The position numbers and the translations under genes were made by a program. A stretch of DNA of 64,000 bases from Massilia sp. TS11 (GTDB taxonomy: Bacteria; Pseudomonadota; Gammaproteobacteria; Burkholderiales; Burkholderiaceae_D): NCBI RefSeq assembly GCF_022012445.1, contig NZ_JAKLTS010000006.1, positions 186,001-250,000 on the forward strand. Reading direction: 5' to 3'. The notes below the pieces were generated by a model that worked only from the letters and a program-made list of their open reading frames with translations, did not search any database and was not told the DNA's origin. Positions 25,507 to 35,603 of the stretch are shown here, piece after piece (positions within the stretch are counted from its first letter, which is position 1; the number at the start of each line of letters is the position of its first letter).

Positions 25507-26976
25507 ATGAAGCAATCTCTGCAATTACGGGCCTCGCAGCACCTGGCGCTGACACCGCAGCTCCAGCAGTCGATCCGTTTGCTGCAGCTGTCGACGCTGG
25601 AACTGCACCAGGAAATCGAACAGGCGCTGGCCGAGAACCCGCTGCTGGAACGGCTCGACGATCCGCTCGAACATTCGGTGCGCGTGCTGGCCGATGGGGT
25701 GATCCAGCCGAGCGCGCCGGCGGCCGAAGGCGCGCCCGACGCGGCCCCGGCCAGCGAGCCGGGCGCCAGCGCCGAGGTGCCCGACGAGGGCGGCCCGGCA
25801 GCGCCCGAAGGTGAACTCGACTGGAGTGGCGTGGGCAGCGGCAAAGGCCAGGACGAGGACGAGGACGATGACGGCCGCCCCCAGCTCGAAGCCTGCGCCT
25901 GCAGCCTGCGCGAGCATCTGAACGAGCAGGTGCGCGTGACCCAGCTGTCCGAACGCGACCGTGCGCTGGCCGCCCTGATCATCGACGCGATCGACGACAA
26001 CGGCTATCTGGAAGAGAGCCTGGACGAGATCCATGCGCGCCTGCCTGAAGAACTCGAGATCGACCCCGATGAACTGCGCACGGCCCTGCGCCTCGTGCAG
26101 AGCCTGGACCCGGCCGGGGTCGGCGCGCGCACGGCGGCCGAATGCCTGGCCCTGCAGATCCGCCGCCTGCCGCACGTGCCCCTGGTCACGCGGCGCATGG
26201 CCTTGACCATCGTCGAGCAGTATCTGCCCTGGTTCGCCCAGCGCGAATTCAACAAGCTGAAGAAGGCGCTCGACTGCGACGACGAAGACCTGCGCGAAGC
26301 CCAGGCCGTGATCCGCCAGTGCCATCCGCATCCGGGCGCGGCCTTTGCCAATGACGCGTCGGACTATGTGGTGCCGGATGTGATCGTGCGGCGCGGGAAG
26401 GGCGGCTGGATCGTCAGCCTGAACCAGGAGGTGATGCCGCGCCTGCGCGTGAACGCCCTCTACGCCAGCCTGATGAAGGGCGGCAAAGCGGACGGCGCCC
26501 TCAGCGGACAGCTGCAGGAAGCCAAGTGGCTGATCAAAAATATGCGCCAGCGCTTCGACACGATCTTGCGTGTTTCGCAAGCCATCGTCGAGCGCCAGAA
26601 GAATTTTTTCTCGCATGGGGCTGTTGCCATGCGCCCCCTTGTGTTGCGCGAAATAGCTGATACACTAGGTCTACACGAGAGCACGATTTCTCGTGTCACG
26701 ACTCAAAAATACATGCTTACCCCGCACGGCATGTTTGAGTTGAAGTACTTTTTCGGCAGCCATGTTGCCACGGAAGCGGGGGGCGAAGCGTCGTCAACGG
26801 CAATTCGTGCGCTGATACAGCAATTGACAGGAGCAGAAGACCCTAAAAATCCTTTATCCGACAGTAAGATCGCGGAAATGCTGGGGGAACAGGGCATGGT
26901 CATTGCGCGGCGTACCGTCGCCAAATACCGTGAAGCGCTCAAGATCCCACCCGTCAGCCTCCGCAAATCCTTGTAG
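25507..26976 (+). CDS. rpoN: RNA polymerase sigma-54 factor
   Basis: The 489-residue protein begins with Gln-rich region I ([24 protein letters not shown] is the start of it), has an acidic region II around 85-125 ([10 protein letters not shown]), a core-binding region, an HTH ([18 protein letters not shown]) and the RpoN box [10 protein letters not shown] near the C-terminus. Sigma-54 directs enhancer-dependent promoters for nitrogen, motility and other functions. It is in the conserved lptB-rpoN-hpf order. No strong ribosome site is seen before ATG 25507, so translation may be coupled to lptB. Confidence 0.96.
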   Translation: MKQSLQLRASQHLALTPQLQQSIRLLQLSTLELHQEIEQALAENPLLERLDDPLEHSVRVLADGVIQPSAPAAEGAPDAAPASEPGASAEVPDEGGPAAPEGELDWSGVGSGKGQDEDEDDDGRPQLEACACSLREHLNEQVRVTQLSERDRALAALIIDAIDDNGYLEESLDEIHARLPEELEIDPDELRTALRLVQSLDPAGVGARTAAECLALQIRRLPHVPLVTRRMALTIVEQYLPWFAQREFNKLKKALDCDDEDLREAQAVIRQCHPHPGAAFANDASDYVVPDVIVRRGKGGWIVSLNQEVMPRLRVNALYASLMKGGKADGALSGQLQEAKWLIKNMRQRFDTILRVSQAIVERQKNFFSHGAVAMRPLVLREIADTLGLHESTISRVTTQKYMLTPHGMFELKYFFGSHVATEAGGEASSTAIRALIQQLTGAEDPKNPLSDSKIAEMLGEQGMVIARRTVAKYREALKIPPVSLRKSL

Positions 26977-27051
26977 TGTGCGGGTCCTCCGCTGTCCATC
27001 CCAAGCCAAGGGATAGCGTGACCCAGGTAGTAACCCACCTTAGGAGTGTGT

Positions 27052-27405
27052 ATGAACCTCACCATCAGTGGTCATCATCTTGAAGTTACGCCCGCCATCC
27101 GAGACTACGTCCAGAATAAACTCGAGCGCATCAAACGACACTTCGATCAAGTCATCGATATCGCTGTCATCCTCTCCGTCGACAATCTGACTGAAAAAGA
27201 AAAACGGCAAAAGGCCGAAATCAACCTGCGTCTGTCTGGCAAGACCGTGTTCGTGGAAAGCTGCTCGCAAGATCTGTATGCGGCCATCGACACCCTGATC
27301 GACAAGCTCGATCGCCAGGTCATGAAATACAAGGACAAAGTGCAAGATCACAAGCACTTGGCCGCCAAGCATTTCCCCGATGACGGGGTGCAGGCCGCGG
27401 CCTGA
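27052..27405 (+). CDS. hpf: Short-form ribosome hibernation-promoting factor
   Basis: The 117-residue protein starts [20 protein letters not shown], followed by [15 protein letters not shown], and is the HPF/RaiA (sigma-54 modulation) fold that binds the 30S subunit in stationary phase. There is no long C-terminal dimerisation domain, so it is the short form. The start at 27052 has TAGGAG upstream. It lies 75 bp after rpoN and is followed by a strong intrinsic terminator. Confidence 0.94.
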   Translation: MNLTISGHHLEVTPAIRDYVQNKLERIKRHFDQVIDIAVILSVDNLTEKEKRQKAEINLRLSGKTVFVESCSQDLYAAIDTLIDKLDRQVMKYKDKVQDHKHLAAKHFPDDGVQAAA

Positions 27406-27423
27406 GCTGGCTGGATCAAGCAC

Positions 27424-27448
27424 AAAGGGCGCTGCGGCGCCCTTTTTT
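27424..27448 (+). terminator. Intrinsic terminator after hpf
   Basis: The stem AAAGGGCGC / GCGCCCTTT with loop TGCG (27424-27445) runs into six T residues (27443-27448). It lies 18 bp after the hpf stop and should end the kdsD...hpf transcript. Confidence 0.85.
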
Positions 27449-27497
27449 GTTTTTGCGGGCGCTACAATCACGCTTTTGATCACTTGCGTTTTCCGCC

Positions 27498-28580
27498 ATG
27501 ACTGAATTCGTCCAGACCCGCGTTGCCAATGGCATCGGCTTCATCACGCTCGACCGTCCCAAGGCCCTGAACTCGCTCTCGCTCGACATGGTGCGGGCGC
27601 TGACTGCCACCCTGACGGCCTGGCGCAGCGACGCCGCCGTGCAGGCCGTAGTCCTGCAGAGCAGCAGCGAGAAGGCCCTGTGCGCCGGCGGCGACATCCG
27701 CTTCTTTTACGAGGTCGGCACGCGCACGCCGATGGGCGGCAGCGCCCTGCTGGAAGACTTCTTCACCGAGGAATACGCGCTCAACTACCTGATCCATTTC
27801 TATCCCAAGCCCTATGTCGCGCTCATGCAAGGCGTGGTCATGGGCGGCGGCATGGGCATCGCTCAGGGCGGGCCCGGCTGCGGCATCCGCATCGTCACCG
27901 ATAACAGCAAGATCGCCATGCCCGAGGTGAACATCGGCCTGTTCCCCGATGTCGGCGGCAGCCACTTCCTCTCGCATGCGCCGGGCCAACTCGGCATGTA
28001 TCTGGGCCTGACCGGGCTGACCGTGGGCGCGGCTGACTGCCTCTACCTGGGCCTGGCCGACCACTATGTGCCGACCGACGCGCTGCCGGCCCTGCATGCG
28101 CTGATCGCGGCCACGCCCGGTGCCGAGCTGGGCGCTGCGCTGGCCGCATTCTGCGCCGGTTTCGATGCCGGTCCGGCGCCGCTGGCGGCCGAGCGTGCGC
28201 GCATCGACCAGCACTTCAGCGCGCCGACCGTGGCCGGCGTGATGGCTGCGCTGGCGGCCGACGCCAGCCCCTTCGCCCAGCAGGCCCTGGCCGCCATGCG
28301 TACCCGTTCGCCGCTGCTGATGTGTGTGACCCAGGAACTGCTGCGCCGCGGCGCCAGCCTTGACGTGGCCGACTGTCTGCGCCTCGAGCGCAATCTGGTG
28401 CGCCGCACTTTCGAGCATGGCGAAGTGCTCGAAGGCGTGCGCGCGCTGGTGATCGACAAGGACAACCGGCCGCAATGGAATCCGCCCACGCTCGAGGCCG
28501 TCACGGAGGCGATGGTGGCGCGCTTCTTCGAGCCGCCGTGGCCGGCGGCGACGCACCCGCTGCGCAGTCTCGGCGCTTAA
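27498..28580 (+). CDS. Enoyl-CoA hydratase/isomerase family, probable 3-hydroxyisobutyryl-CoA hydrolase
   Basis: The 360-residue crotonase-fold protein has [13 protein letters not shown] and [10 protein letters not shown] (the two oxyanion-hole segments) and [19 protein letters not shown], a signature of HIBYL-CoA hydrolases in valine degradation. Length also suits that subfamily rather than ordinary hydratases (about 260). It follows the hpf terminator and a TACAAT hexamer at 27463-27468, so it is transcribed separately. Its stop shares bases with the convergent rapZ stop. The presence of this catabolic gene between hpf and the ptsN group is unusual. Confidence 0.85.
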   Translation: MTEFVQTRVANGIGFITLDRPKALNSLSLDMVRALTATLTAWRSDAAVQAVVLQSSSEKALCAGGDIRFFYEVGTRTPMGGSALLEDFFTEEYALNYLIHFYPKPYVALMQGVVMGGGMGIAQGGPGCGIRIVTDNSKIAMPEVNIGLFPDVGGSHFLSHAPGQLGMYLGLTGLTVGAADCLYLGLADHYVPTDALPALHALIAATPGAELGAALAAFCAGFDAGPAPLAAERARIDQHFSAPTVAGVMAALAADASPFAQQALAAMRTRSPLLMCVTQELLRRGASLDVADCLRLERNLVRRTFEHGEVLEGVRALVIDKDNRPQWNPPTLEAVTEAMVARFFEPPWPAATHPLRSLGA

Positions 28581-29443
28581 TGCTGTTCGCGGTGGCGCAC
28601 GATGACGCGTTCATCGCGCCCCGCGAAATAGGCGCCCAGGCGCTCGGCCATGTAGACGCTGCGGTGCTGGCCGCCGGTGCAGCCGATCGCCACCGTCAGG
28701 TAGGCGCGGTTGTCGTGCTTGAAGCTCGGCAGCCATTTTTCGACGAAGGCGCGAATATCGGCCAGCATTTCGCCGGCCTGGGGCTGGGCGTCGAGGAAGG
28801 CGATGACCGGCTCGTCGCGCCCGGTCAGGGGGCGCAGGCTCAGGTCATAAAAGGGATTTGGAATCGCGCGCACATCGAACACGAAGTCGGCGTCGAGCGG
28901 GACCCCGAGCTTGAAGGCGAAGGATTCGAAGAACAGGGTCAGCGGCGCCGCTTCGAGCAGCACCAGTTCGCGGATCCAGGCGCGCAGCTTATTCGCGCGC
29001 AGGTCCGAGGTGTCGATCACATGGCCGAGGTTCTCGATGGCCGAGAGGCGTTCGCGCTCTTCCGAAATGCATTCGATCAGAGTGCGGCGCGAGGCCGGAT
29101 TTTCGCCCGGGCGCAGTTCATGCGAGAGCGGATGGCTGCGCCGCGTTTCCGAGAAGCGCGCCACCAGCGCATGCGTATTCGCCGTCAGAAACACCGTCTT
29201 CACCTGATGCCCGTACTGGCGCAGCAGGGCCACGTTATGCGGCAGATCGGCCAGCGAGGCGGCGCTGCGCGCGTCGACGGCGACGGCCAGGCGCGAGGCG
29301 CCGTCGGCCGAAACCGTATCGACGAGTTTCAGCAGCAAGGCTGGCGGCAGATTGTCGACGCAGTAGAAGCCGCTGTCCTCGAGCACATTGAGCGCGACCG
29401 ATTTGCCCGAGCCCGAGATCCCGGTGATAAGCACGATTTGCAT
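28577..29443 (-). CDS. rapZ: RNase adapter protein RapZ
   Basis: The 288-residue P-loop protein starts [25 protein letters not shown], with Walker A GISGSGKS. The C-terminal domain contains [20 protein letters not shown], typical of RapZ (YvcJ family). In enterobacteria RapZ binds GlmZ RNA and tunes glucosamine-6-P synthase; in betaproteobacteria the role is less defined. The start at ATG 29443 is chosen over an upstream in-frame codon. It is downstream of hprK and ptsN on the same strand, separated from hprK by 212 bp filled with REP-like repeats. Confidence 0.93.
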   Translation of the reverse strand: MQIVLITGISGSGKSVALNVLEDSGFYCVDNLPPALLLKLVDTVSADGASRLAVAVDARSAASLADLPHNVALLRQYGHQVKTVFLTANTHALVARFSETRRSHPLSHELRPGENPASRRTLIECISEERERLSAIENLGHVIDTSDLRANKLRAWIRELVLLEAAPLTLFFESFAFKLGVPLDADFVFDVRAIPNPFYDLSLRPLTGRDEPVIAFLDAQPQAGEMLADIRAFVEKWLPSFKHDNRAYLTVAIGCTGGQHRSVYMAERLGAYFAGRDERVIVRHREQH

Positions 29444-29504
29444 GATGGCCAGATGATACCCGAAGCGCGCCCAGACCTCAGCCCCCACCGCTTACCCCCA
29501 AGAT

Positions 29505-29655
29505 AAATCGGGGTCAGACCCCATTTATCCGCGCAGCAAATTGCGCGCGCGGGCATTGCCGCGCAAACAAATGGGGTCTGACCCCGATTTGTTGGGGCGG
29601 AAATTTTTTGGGGGAGCTTGTTGCTGGATGGAGAAATGGGGTCTGACCCCATTTT
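29505..29655. repeat. REP-like cluster: three GGGGTCAGACCCC palindromes between hprK and rapZ
   Basis: The 13-bp palindrome occurs at 29510-29522, 29573-29585 (inverted) and 29638-29650 (inverted), with flanks AAATC...ATTT conserved. The first two pair as a long hairpin with a GC-rich loop. The last lies flush with the hprK stop codon. The same sequence family recurs at 44815-44890. It could attenuate rapZ transcription from the ptsN-hprK promoter; that is inference. Confidence 0.8.
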
Positions 29656-30591
29656 TTAGTCGCTGCTCATCGCCTGGCGCTGGCGCTCCATGAACTCCTG
29701 CAGCGTGTCGATGCCGCGCAGCTGGAGGATGGTGTTGCGCACGGCCGCTTCGAGCAGCACGGCGATGTTGCGGCCGGCCGCCACCGGAATCACCACCTTG
29801 CGGATCGGCAGGCCGAGCACGTCCTCAGTCGGGAACATGAAGGGCAGGCGCTCGGTCTCTTCTTCGAGCGCGCCGCGGCGCACCAGATGCACAATCAGCT
29901 TCAGACGCATCTTGCGGCGCACCGCCGTCTCGCCAAAAATCGCCTTGATGTCGAGCAGGCCGAGGCCGCGCACTTCCAGCAGATTCTGCAGCAGCGGCGG
30001 GCAGCGCCCTTCGATCATGTTCGGCGCGATGCGCGCAAATTCCACGGCGTCGTCAGCCACCAGGCCGTGGTTGCGCGAGATCAGCTCGAGGCCGAGCTCG
30101 CTCTTGCCGAGGCCGGAGTCGCCGGTGATCAGCACGCCCACGCCCAGCACGTCCATGAACACGCCGTGCATGATCACGCGCTGCGCCAGCTTCTTCGACA
30201 GGTACACGCGCAGATAGTCGATCACCTGGGCCGCCGGCAGCGGCGTCGAAAACAGGGGGATGTTCTGCTCGTCGCAAATGGCCAGGATGTCGGGCGGCGT
30301 GTCGAGGCCCTGGGCAATGATCAGGGCCGGCGGCGCGCCGCCGATCAGCTCGCCAATGACGTGCGAGCGCGAATTGGCCTTCAGGCGATGGTAGTAGTTG
30401 AGTTCCTGATGGCCGAACACCTGGATGCGGCCCGGGTGGATCAGGTTTAGGTGGCCGACCTGGTCGGCGGCCGAGGCGACGTCGCCCGAGATCACCCGCT
30501 CGCCGCCGGGAAAACCGGCGAACCAGCCGAGCTGCAGGCTTTCGCGGTTGTCGTCGTACAGGCTCTGGATGGTCAGCGGCGTCTGGTGCAT
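29656..30591 (-). CDS. hprK: HPr kinase/phosphorylase
   Basis: The 311-residue protein has an N-terminal Mur-like domain (about 1-130) and a catalytic domain with Walker A GDSGLGKS near 155. The HprK signature is [22 protein letters not shown]. It phosphorylates and dephosphorylates HPr on serine. In betaproteobacteria it accompanies an incomplete PTS and ptsN. Three bases separate its start from the ptsN stop. HPr itself (ptsH) and enzyme I are not in the window. Confidence 0.95.
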   Translation of the reverse strand: MHQTPLTIQSLYDDNRESLQLGWFAGFPGGERVISGDVASAADQVGHLNLIHPGRIQVFGHQELNYYHRLKANSRSHVIGELIGGAPPALIIAQGLDTPPDILAICDEQNIPLFSTPLPAAQVIDYLRVYLSKKLAQRVIMHGVFMDVLGVGVLITGDSGLGKSELGLELISRNHGLVADDAVEFARIAPNMIEGRCPPLLQNLLEVRGLGLLDIKAIFGETAVRRKMRLKLIVHLVRRGALEEETERLPFMFPTEDVLGLPIRKVVIPVAAGRNIAVLLEAAVRNTILQLRGIDTLQEFMERQRQAMSSD

Positions 30592-30594
30592 GGA

Positions 30595-31077
30595 TCAGCC
30601 CAGGGCTTGCAGGCTCGGCTGCCAGTTGGTGATGCGCGCGTGCACGGACTTGGGATCCGGATCGGCGCGCAGGGCGGCGCGGAAGGCTTCGTCCGAGAAC
30701 ATTTCGGCGATCTCGGACAGGATCTCCAGATGCTGCTGGGTCACGTGGTCGGGAATCAGCAGGAAGAACAGCAGATTGACCGGCTGGCCGTCGGGCGATT
30801 CAAACGGAATCGGCTCGACCAGGCGGACAAAGGCTGCCAGCGGACTCTTCAGGGTCTTGCTGCCCTTGATGCGGCCATGCGGCACGGCCACGCCGTGGCC
30901 CAGGCCGGTGGAACCGAGGCGTTCGCGCGCGAACAGATTGTCCGACACGGTCGAACGCGCAATCCCGCAGTTGTTTTCGAAGATCAGACCGGCTTGTTCG
31001 AACGCCCGCTTCTTGCTCGAGACTTCGAGGTCGAGCAGCACATTTTCGGGCGACAGGATTTTACTCAGATTGGTCAT
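30595..31077 (-). CDS. ptsN: Nitrogen-related PTS enzyme IIA
   Basis: The 160-residue EIIA-type protein has its phosphorylation site in GHGVAVPHGRI (His in PHG) and the surrounding NLFARERLGSTGLG. EIIA-Ntr proteins are phosphorylated by PtsP/HPr and regulate nitrogen and potassium functions rather than sugar uptake. It is first in the leftward ptsN-hprK-rapZ group. A TATAAT hexamer (31105-31110 on the complementary strand) lies 28 bp upstream. Confidence 0.94.
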   Translation of the reverse strand: MTNLSKILSPENVLLDLEVSSKKRAFEQAGLIFENNCGIARSTVSDNLFARERLGSTGLGHGVAVPHGRIKGSKTLKSPLAAFVRLVEPIPFESPDGQPVNLLFFLLIPDHVTQQHLEILSEIAEMFSDEAFRAALRADPDPKSVHARITNWQPSLQALG

Positions 31078-31310
31078 GGCAGCTTCAGCCGTTTGCGACG
31101 CGGAATTATAGGCCGTTTCCTGCGCCCCGCATCGGAAAATCTTTACCCCTTCAGTATGGAATGCGTATTGAGGTAAGGCAAGAGTCCTTGCGCTGTCATC
31201 CGATTGTAACCTGCCGCTCAGCGGCGGGGCGTACCATTGCGCCCCGACATCCGGTACTGCCTGTGCTGTCGTAAAGATTACGCATTTTTACAACATTTGG
31301 TCGAATGCGT

Positions 31311-31339
31311 TTGACGCGGCACGGTCAGGCTCGGATACT
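31311..31339 (+). promoter_or_regulatory. Candidate sigma-70 promoter of the nuclease gene
   Basis: TTGACG (31311-31316) and GATACT (31334-31339) are separated by 17 bp, matching consensus at five and four of six positions. A start near 31346 would give a leader of about 80 bases containing the AAGTTTG/CAAACTT inverted repeat. Confidence 0.45.
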
Positions 31340-31360
31340 TTTTCGTCCACGTTTCGACAA

Positions 31361-31380
31361 AAGTTTGCGCAGACAAACTT
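31361..31380. promoter_or_regulatory. Inverted repeat AAGTTTG-N6-CAAACTT upstream of the nuclease gene
   Basis: Perfect seven-base arms with a six-base spacer lie 48 bp before the nuclease ATG and downstream of the candidate promoter. This could be a repressor site or an mRNA hairpin. Confidence 0.4.
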
Positions 31381-31427
31381 AAAACTTGACGTAAATACAT
31401 TTTGACACCAAGGGAGAAAACACGGCC

Positions 31428-34400
31428 ATGGCGAAGACGTTCTTTAAGCTGGCGAATGGGGATTTTTTTCAGGACTGGTCGAATACCGGTCTGATCACGA
31501 CGAATAATGTCTGGGATGGGGTGGACGCCATCGTCGGCTACCGCGGCGACGGCCTGGCCAGCAGCGGCAAGGACCCGCGCCTGGTCACCACCGACGGCAC
31601 CAGCGTCGTCAATGTGCTGGCCAACCAGAGCAATCCGAATACGCTGACGACCGGCGGCGTGGCGGAGTTCCAGCTGGCCGACCCGGTCGTGGCCCTGCAG
31701 GGCTCGGGCACGGCCCAGGCGCCGAATCTGGTGCTCTACCTGGACGCCAGCGGCCGCCAGAACCTGCACTTCTCGGTCGACCTGCGCGATATCGACGGCA
31801 GCCTCGACAATTCGATCCAGCAGGTGACCGTGCAGTACCGCGTCGGCGACAGCGGCGCCTGGACCAATCTGACGGGCGGCTATGTCGGCGATGCCTCGAC
31901 CGGGCCCAGCCTGGCCAGCGCCGTGACCCATCTCGAACTCGATCTGCCGGACGCGGTCAACAACCAGTCGCAGGTCGAAATCCGCATCCTGACCACGGAC
32001 GCCACCGGCGCCGACGAGTGGATCGGGGTCGACAATATCCGCGTCAGCAGTCTGGCCATGGCGGCCGATACCACGCCGCCGCTGCTGCAGGCCAGCAGCC
32101 CGGCCGATGGCGCCATTGGCATCGCCCCGGGCGCCAATCTGGTGCTGAACTTCAATGAACTGATCCAGCTCGGCAGCGGCAATCTGACGATCACCGACGA
32201 CAATGGCGACACGCGCGTGATCAGCGTCAGCGACAGCAGCCAGGTCACGCTCAGCGGCCAGAGCCTGAGCATCAATCCGAGCGCCGATCTGAAACTCGGC
32301 ACGACCTACCATGTGAGCCTGGACGCGGGCGCCGTCAAGGACATGGCCGGCAATGCCTATGCGGGCACGGGCAGCAATCCGATCGACTTTGAGACCATCG
32401 CCCCGCTGACGCGCATCTTCGCGATCCAGGGCGCCGGCCACAGCTCGCCGCTGGTCGGCAAACTGGTCAACACCCAGGGCGTGGTCACGGCGATCGACAC
32501 CAGCGGCGCCAAGGGTTTCTGGATTCAGGACCCGGACGGCGACGGCAATGATGCCACCTCGGATGCCATCTTCGTGCTGTCGACGGCGGCGCTGTCGACG
32601 GTGAAGGTCGGCGACCTGGTCTCGCTGCAGGGCGTGGTCGAGGAGTACAAAGGCAATGACACGAATAATCTGCCGGTCACGGAACTGACCTCGGTCAGCG
32701 GCCTGACCGTGCTCAGCAGCGGGAACACGGTGGCGCCGGTGGTGCTGGGCGAGGGCGGCCGCGTGCCGCCGAGCAGCACGGTGGACAGCGACAACTTCGC
32801 CATCTTCAATCCGCAGACCGATGCGATCGACTTCTACGAGTCGCTCGAAGGCATGCTGGTGACGGCCAAGAATGTCATCGCGGTCAGCAATACCGAAAGC
32901 AATGCCACCTGGGCCCTGCTCGACAATGGCGCTTCCGCCAGCGGCCTCAACGACCGCGGCGCCGTCACCCGCAGCGCCACCGATGTTAATCCGGAACGCT
33001 TCGAAATCTATGCCGACAGCGGCGTCAACGCCAATGTGCCGCTGTACACGACGGGCGACAAGATCGGCGACGTCAGCGGCATCTTCACCTACTACGGCGG
33101 CGTGTGGGAACTGATTCCGACCCAGACTCCGGCGGCCGGCGTGCACACCACGATTCGCCAGGAAACCAGCAGCCTGCAGGGCGACACGGCCCACCTGCTG
33201 GTGGGCGCCTACAACGTCGAGAACTGCGACCCCAATGACCCGCAGTGGAAGTTCGACAAAATCGGCGTCGACATCGCCCAGGCCCTGAACGCCCCGGACA
33301 TCCTGGGCCTCGAAGAAATCCAGGACAACAACGGCACCGGCAAGGGCGTGCTGGCCGCCGATGTGACGCTGCAGAAGATCGTCGACGCCATCGTGGCCGC
33401 TGGCGGCCCGCGCTACGCCTGGGTCGAAATCGATCCGGTCGCGGAGAACAGCAATGGCGGCGAGTCGAACGGCAATATCCGCAATGCCATCCTGTACAAC
33501 CCGGCGCGCGTCAGCTATGTCGACGGCAGCCTGAAGAATCTGGACGATGTGACCCCGGCCAATGGCGACAGCTTCAAGAACAGCCGCCATCCGCTGACGG
33601 CCGACTTCACTTTCCACGGTGAGAAGATCACCTATATCGGCATCCACAATTATTCGCGCCTCGGTTCGGACGCGCTGTTCGGCGTCAACCAGCCGGCCCT
33701 GAACTCGGGCGACGACCGCCGCGTCGACCAGACCCTGGCCGTCAAGGACTATGTGCAGAAGCTGCTGGCGGCCGATCCGCATGCCAATATCGTCGTCGGC
33801 GGCGACTTCAACGCCTACCAGTACGAGAAGTCGCTGACCCAGCTCGAAGGCGATGGCGGCCTGTCCAACCTGGTCTGGAAGGCCGATCCGCTGGACCGCT
33901 ATTCGAGCGCCTTCCAGGGCCAGAACGAGCAGATCGACCACCTGCTGGTGACGGCCAGCCTGGCGGCGACGGCCGAGTTTGACAACGTGCACCGCAACAC
34001 CAACCAGCCGGCCGGCAGCAACCCGACCGACCACGATCCGGTACTGGCCCGTCTGCTGATCAACAGCGCGCCGCTGGCCGCCGCCGATGCCTACAGCGGC
34101 AGCGAAGACCTGCTCCTGACGATCGATGCGGCCCACGGCCTGCTGGCCAATGACAGCGACCGCAATGGCGATGCGCTGACGGTGGAACTGGTGGCCGCTC
34201 CGGCCCATGGCAGCCTGGTGCTGCGCGCCGACGGCAGCTTCGACTACCAGGGCGCGCCCGATTACAACGGCGCCGACAGCTTCAGCTACCGCGTGCACGA
34301 CGCCATCGGCGCCGTCTCCGACGTGGTCAATGTGCAGCTGCAGCTGGCCGCCGTCAACGACGCGCCGACCCTGGCCGCCTCGGCCCCGAGCGCGGCCCTG

Positions 34401-35588
34401 GTCGAAGCCGGCCTGGCTGGCGCTGGTGTGAACACGGCCAGCGTGCAGCTCACCCGTGCCGACATCGACAGCAGCACCAGCTATGTGACGAGCGGCTGGG
34501 CCGAACTCGGCAACGGCTTGTTCAGCAAGGCCGGCGCGTATGGCGTGGCCGTGCTCGACACCGTTCACGACAGCCTCAGCTACACGCTCGACAATGTGCG
34601 CGCCAACGGCCTGGCCGCTGGCGTGCTCGTGGGCGAGGACTTCAGCATCAGCATCACGGACGGCGCCTTGAGCGCCAGCGTGCCGGTCCACTTCAGCATC
34701 AGCGGCAGCAATGATGCCCCGCTGGCCGTGGCCGACAGCGCCACCGTGCTGGAAGACGCCAGCCTGCGCATCGACGTGCTCGGCAACGACAGCGACCCCG
34801 ATGGCGATGCGCTCAGCATCGTGCTGGCCGGCGCCAAGTCGGCGCTCGGCGCCTCGATCAGCCTGGACAATGGCCAGGTGCGCTACACGGCCGACGCCGA
34901 CAGCTTCGATCTGCTGGCCACGGGCGCCAGCGTGGCCGACAGTTTCAGCTACCAGGTCAGCGATGGCCACGGCGGCCTGTCGGCCCCGGTCACGGTCAAG
35001 CTGACGGTGCGCGAAGCGGGCGACAACCAGACCATTAATGGCAGCAACAAGGCCAATGTCTGGACCGATGCCGATGGCCGCGACACCACCTACAACGGTG
35101 GCAATGGCGAGGACCAGCTGGCCGGCGGCGACGGCGCCGACGTCCTCAATGGCGGCAATGGCAATGACATCCTGTCGGGCGGCAGCGGCAGCGACACGCT
35201 CAATGGCGGCAATGGCAGCGATCTGCTGGCCGGCGGCGCCGGGCGCAATCTGCTCAGCGGCGGCAATGGCCCGGACAGCTTCGTGATCCGCGTCGGCGCC
35301 TTCGACACCATCAGCGACTTCAGCCGCGAGGACAGCATCATCACCGGCTACCAGGGCAGCGACGCCCCGGCCGCGCTGAGCGCCTTTGCGGCGGCCAGCC
35401 AGCCGGCCCACAGCTTCGCCTTCGCTGACGCAGATCTGGACGGCAATGGCACGGTCGACGCCGTGATCATCACTGGCAGCAGCCTCGGCGATGGCGCCCT
35501 GGTGCTGAGCAACTGGAGCATCGCCGCCCTGCAGCAGCAACACCTGCTGGGCAACGGCCAGCAGGTGCTCGGCAACTGGCTGATCTGA
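31428..35588 (+). CDS. Large extracellular endonuclease/exonuclease (ExeM/NucH-like) with Ig, cadherin and RTX repeats
   Basis: The 1386-residue acidic protein has no Sec signal. Order of parts: an N-terminal region of unknown fold (1-205), a bacterial Ig-like domain (about 210-325, TTPPLLQASSPADGA), an OB-like/lamin-tail-like nuclease accessory region (about 330-580), an endonuclease/exonuclease/phosphatase core (about 590-880), a cadherin-like repeat (883-985), a VCBS-like repeat (985-1097), a second cadherin-like repeat (1097-1195) and glycine-rich RTX nonapeptides (about 1223-1285, GGNGNDILSGGSGSDTL). Nuclease motifs include YNVEN, LGLEEIQD, GGDFNAY and PTDHDPV. RTX repeats and the missing signal imply type I secretion and calcium-dependent folding. 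The probable role is degrading extracellular DNA. GGGAG precedes the start. Confidence 0.88.
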   Translation: MAKTFFKLANGDFFQDWSNTGLITTNNVWDGVDAIVGYRGDGLASSGKDPRLVTTDGTSVVNVLANQSNPNTLTTGGVAEFQLADPVVALQGSGTAQAPNLVLYLDASGRQNLHFSVDLRDIDGSLDNSIQQVTVQYRVGDSGAWTNLTGGYVGDASTGPSLASAVTHLELDLPDAVNNQSQVEIRILTTDATGADEWIGVDNIRVSSLAMAADTTPPLLQASSPADGAIGIAPGANLVLNFNELIQLGSGNLTITDDNGDTRVISVSDSSQVTLSGQSLSINPSADLKLGTTYHVSLDAGAVKDMAGNAYAGTGSNPIDFETIAPLTRIFAIQGAGHSSPLVGKLVNTQGVVTAIDTSGAKGFWIQDPDGDGNDATSDAIFVLSTAALSTVKVGDLVSLQGVVEEYKGNDTNNLPVTELTSVSGLTVLSSGNTVAPVVLGEGGRVPPSSTVDSDNFAIFNPQTDAIDFYESLEGMLVTAKNVIAVSNTESNATWALLDNGASASGLNDRGAVTRSATDVNPERFEIYADSGVNANVPLYTTGDKIGDVSGIFTYYGGVWELIPTQTPAAGVHTTIRQETSSLQGDTAHLLVGAYNVENCDPNDPQWKFDKIGVDIAQALNAPDILGLEEIQDNNGTGKGVLAADVTLQKIVDAIVAAGGPRYAWVEIDPVAENSNGGESNGNIRNAILYNPARVSYVDGSLKNLDDVTPANGDSFKNSRHPLTADFTFHGEKITYIGIHNYSRLGSDALFGVNQPALNSGDDRRVDQTLAVKDYVQKLLAADPHANIVVGGDFNAYQYEKSLTQLEGDGGLSNLVWKADPLDRYSSAFQGQNEQIDHLLVTASLAATAEFDNVHRNTNQPAGSNPTDHDPVLARLLINSAPLAAADAYSGSEDLLLTIDAAHGLLANDSDRNGDALTVELVAAPAHGSLVLRADGSFDYQGAPDYNGADSFSYRVHDAIGAVSDVVNVQLQLAAVNDAPTLAASAPSAALVEAGLAGAGVNTASVQLTRADIDSSTSYVTSGWAELGNGLFSKAGAYGVAVLDTVHDSLSYTLDNVRANGLAAGVLVGEDFSISITDGALSASVPVHFSISGSNDAPLAVADSATVLEDASLRIDVLGNDSDPDGDALSIVLAGAKSALGASISLDNGQVRYTADADSFDLLATGASVADSFSYQVSDGHGGLSAPVTVKLTVREAGDNQTINGSNKANVWTDADGRDTTYNGGNGEDQLAGGDGADVLNGGNGNDILSGGSGSDTLNGGNGSDLLAGGAGRNLLSGGNGPDSFVIRVGAFDTISDFSREDSIITGYQGSDAPAALSAFAAASQPAHSFAFADADLDGNGTVDAVIITGSSLGDGALVLSNWSIAALQQQHLLGNGQQVLGNWLI

Positions 35589-35603
35589 GCCAGGCCGCCG
35601 CGC

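Larger units (their letters stand above)
31078..31427. other. 350-bp intergenic region between ptsN and the nuclease gene
   Basis: No gene is seen. It holds a leftward TATAAT for ptsN (31105-31110), a small GCCGCT-C-AGCGGC hairpin (31213-31225), a candidate rightward promoter (31311-31339), and an inverted repeat AAGTTTG-N6-CAAACTT (31361-31380) between that promoter and the nuclease start. The local base composition is more AT-rich than the genes on either side. Confidence 0.6.

Noticed and set aside
35097..35285. Short regular DNA repeats that could look like a CRISPR or minisatellite
   Set aside because: They are in frame and encode RTX nonapeptides; no spacer structure.
31278..35543. A 1421-codon open frame antisense to the nuclease gene
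   Set aside because: It mirrors the nuclease codon pattern, is His/Val/Arg/Gln-rich without domains, and lacks a ribosome site. It is a GC-bias shadow.
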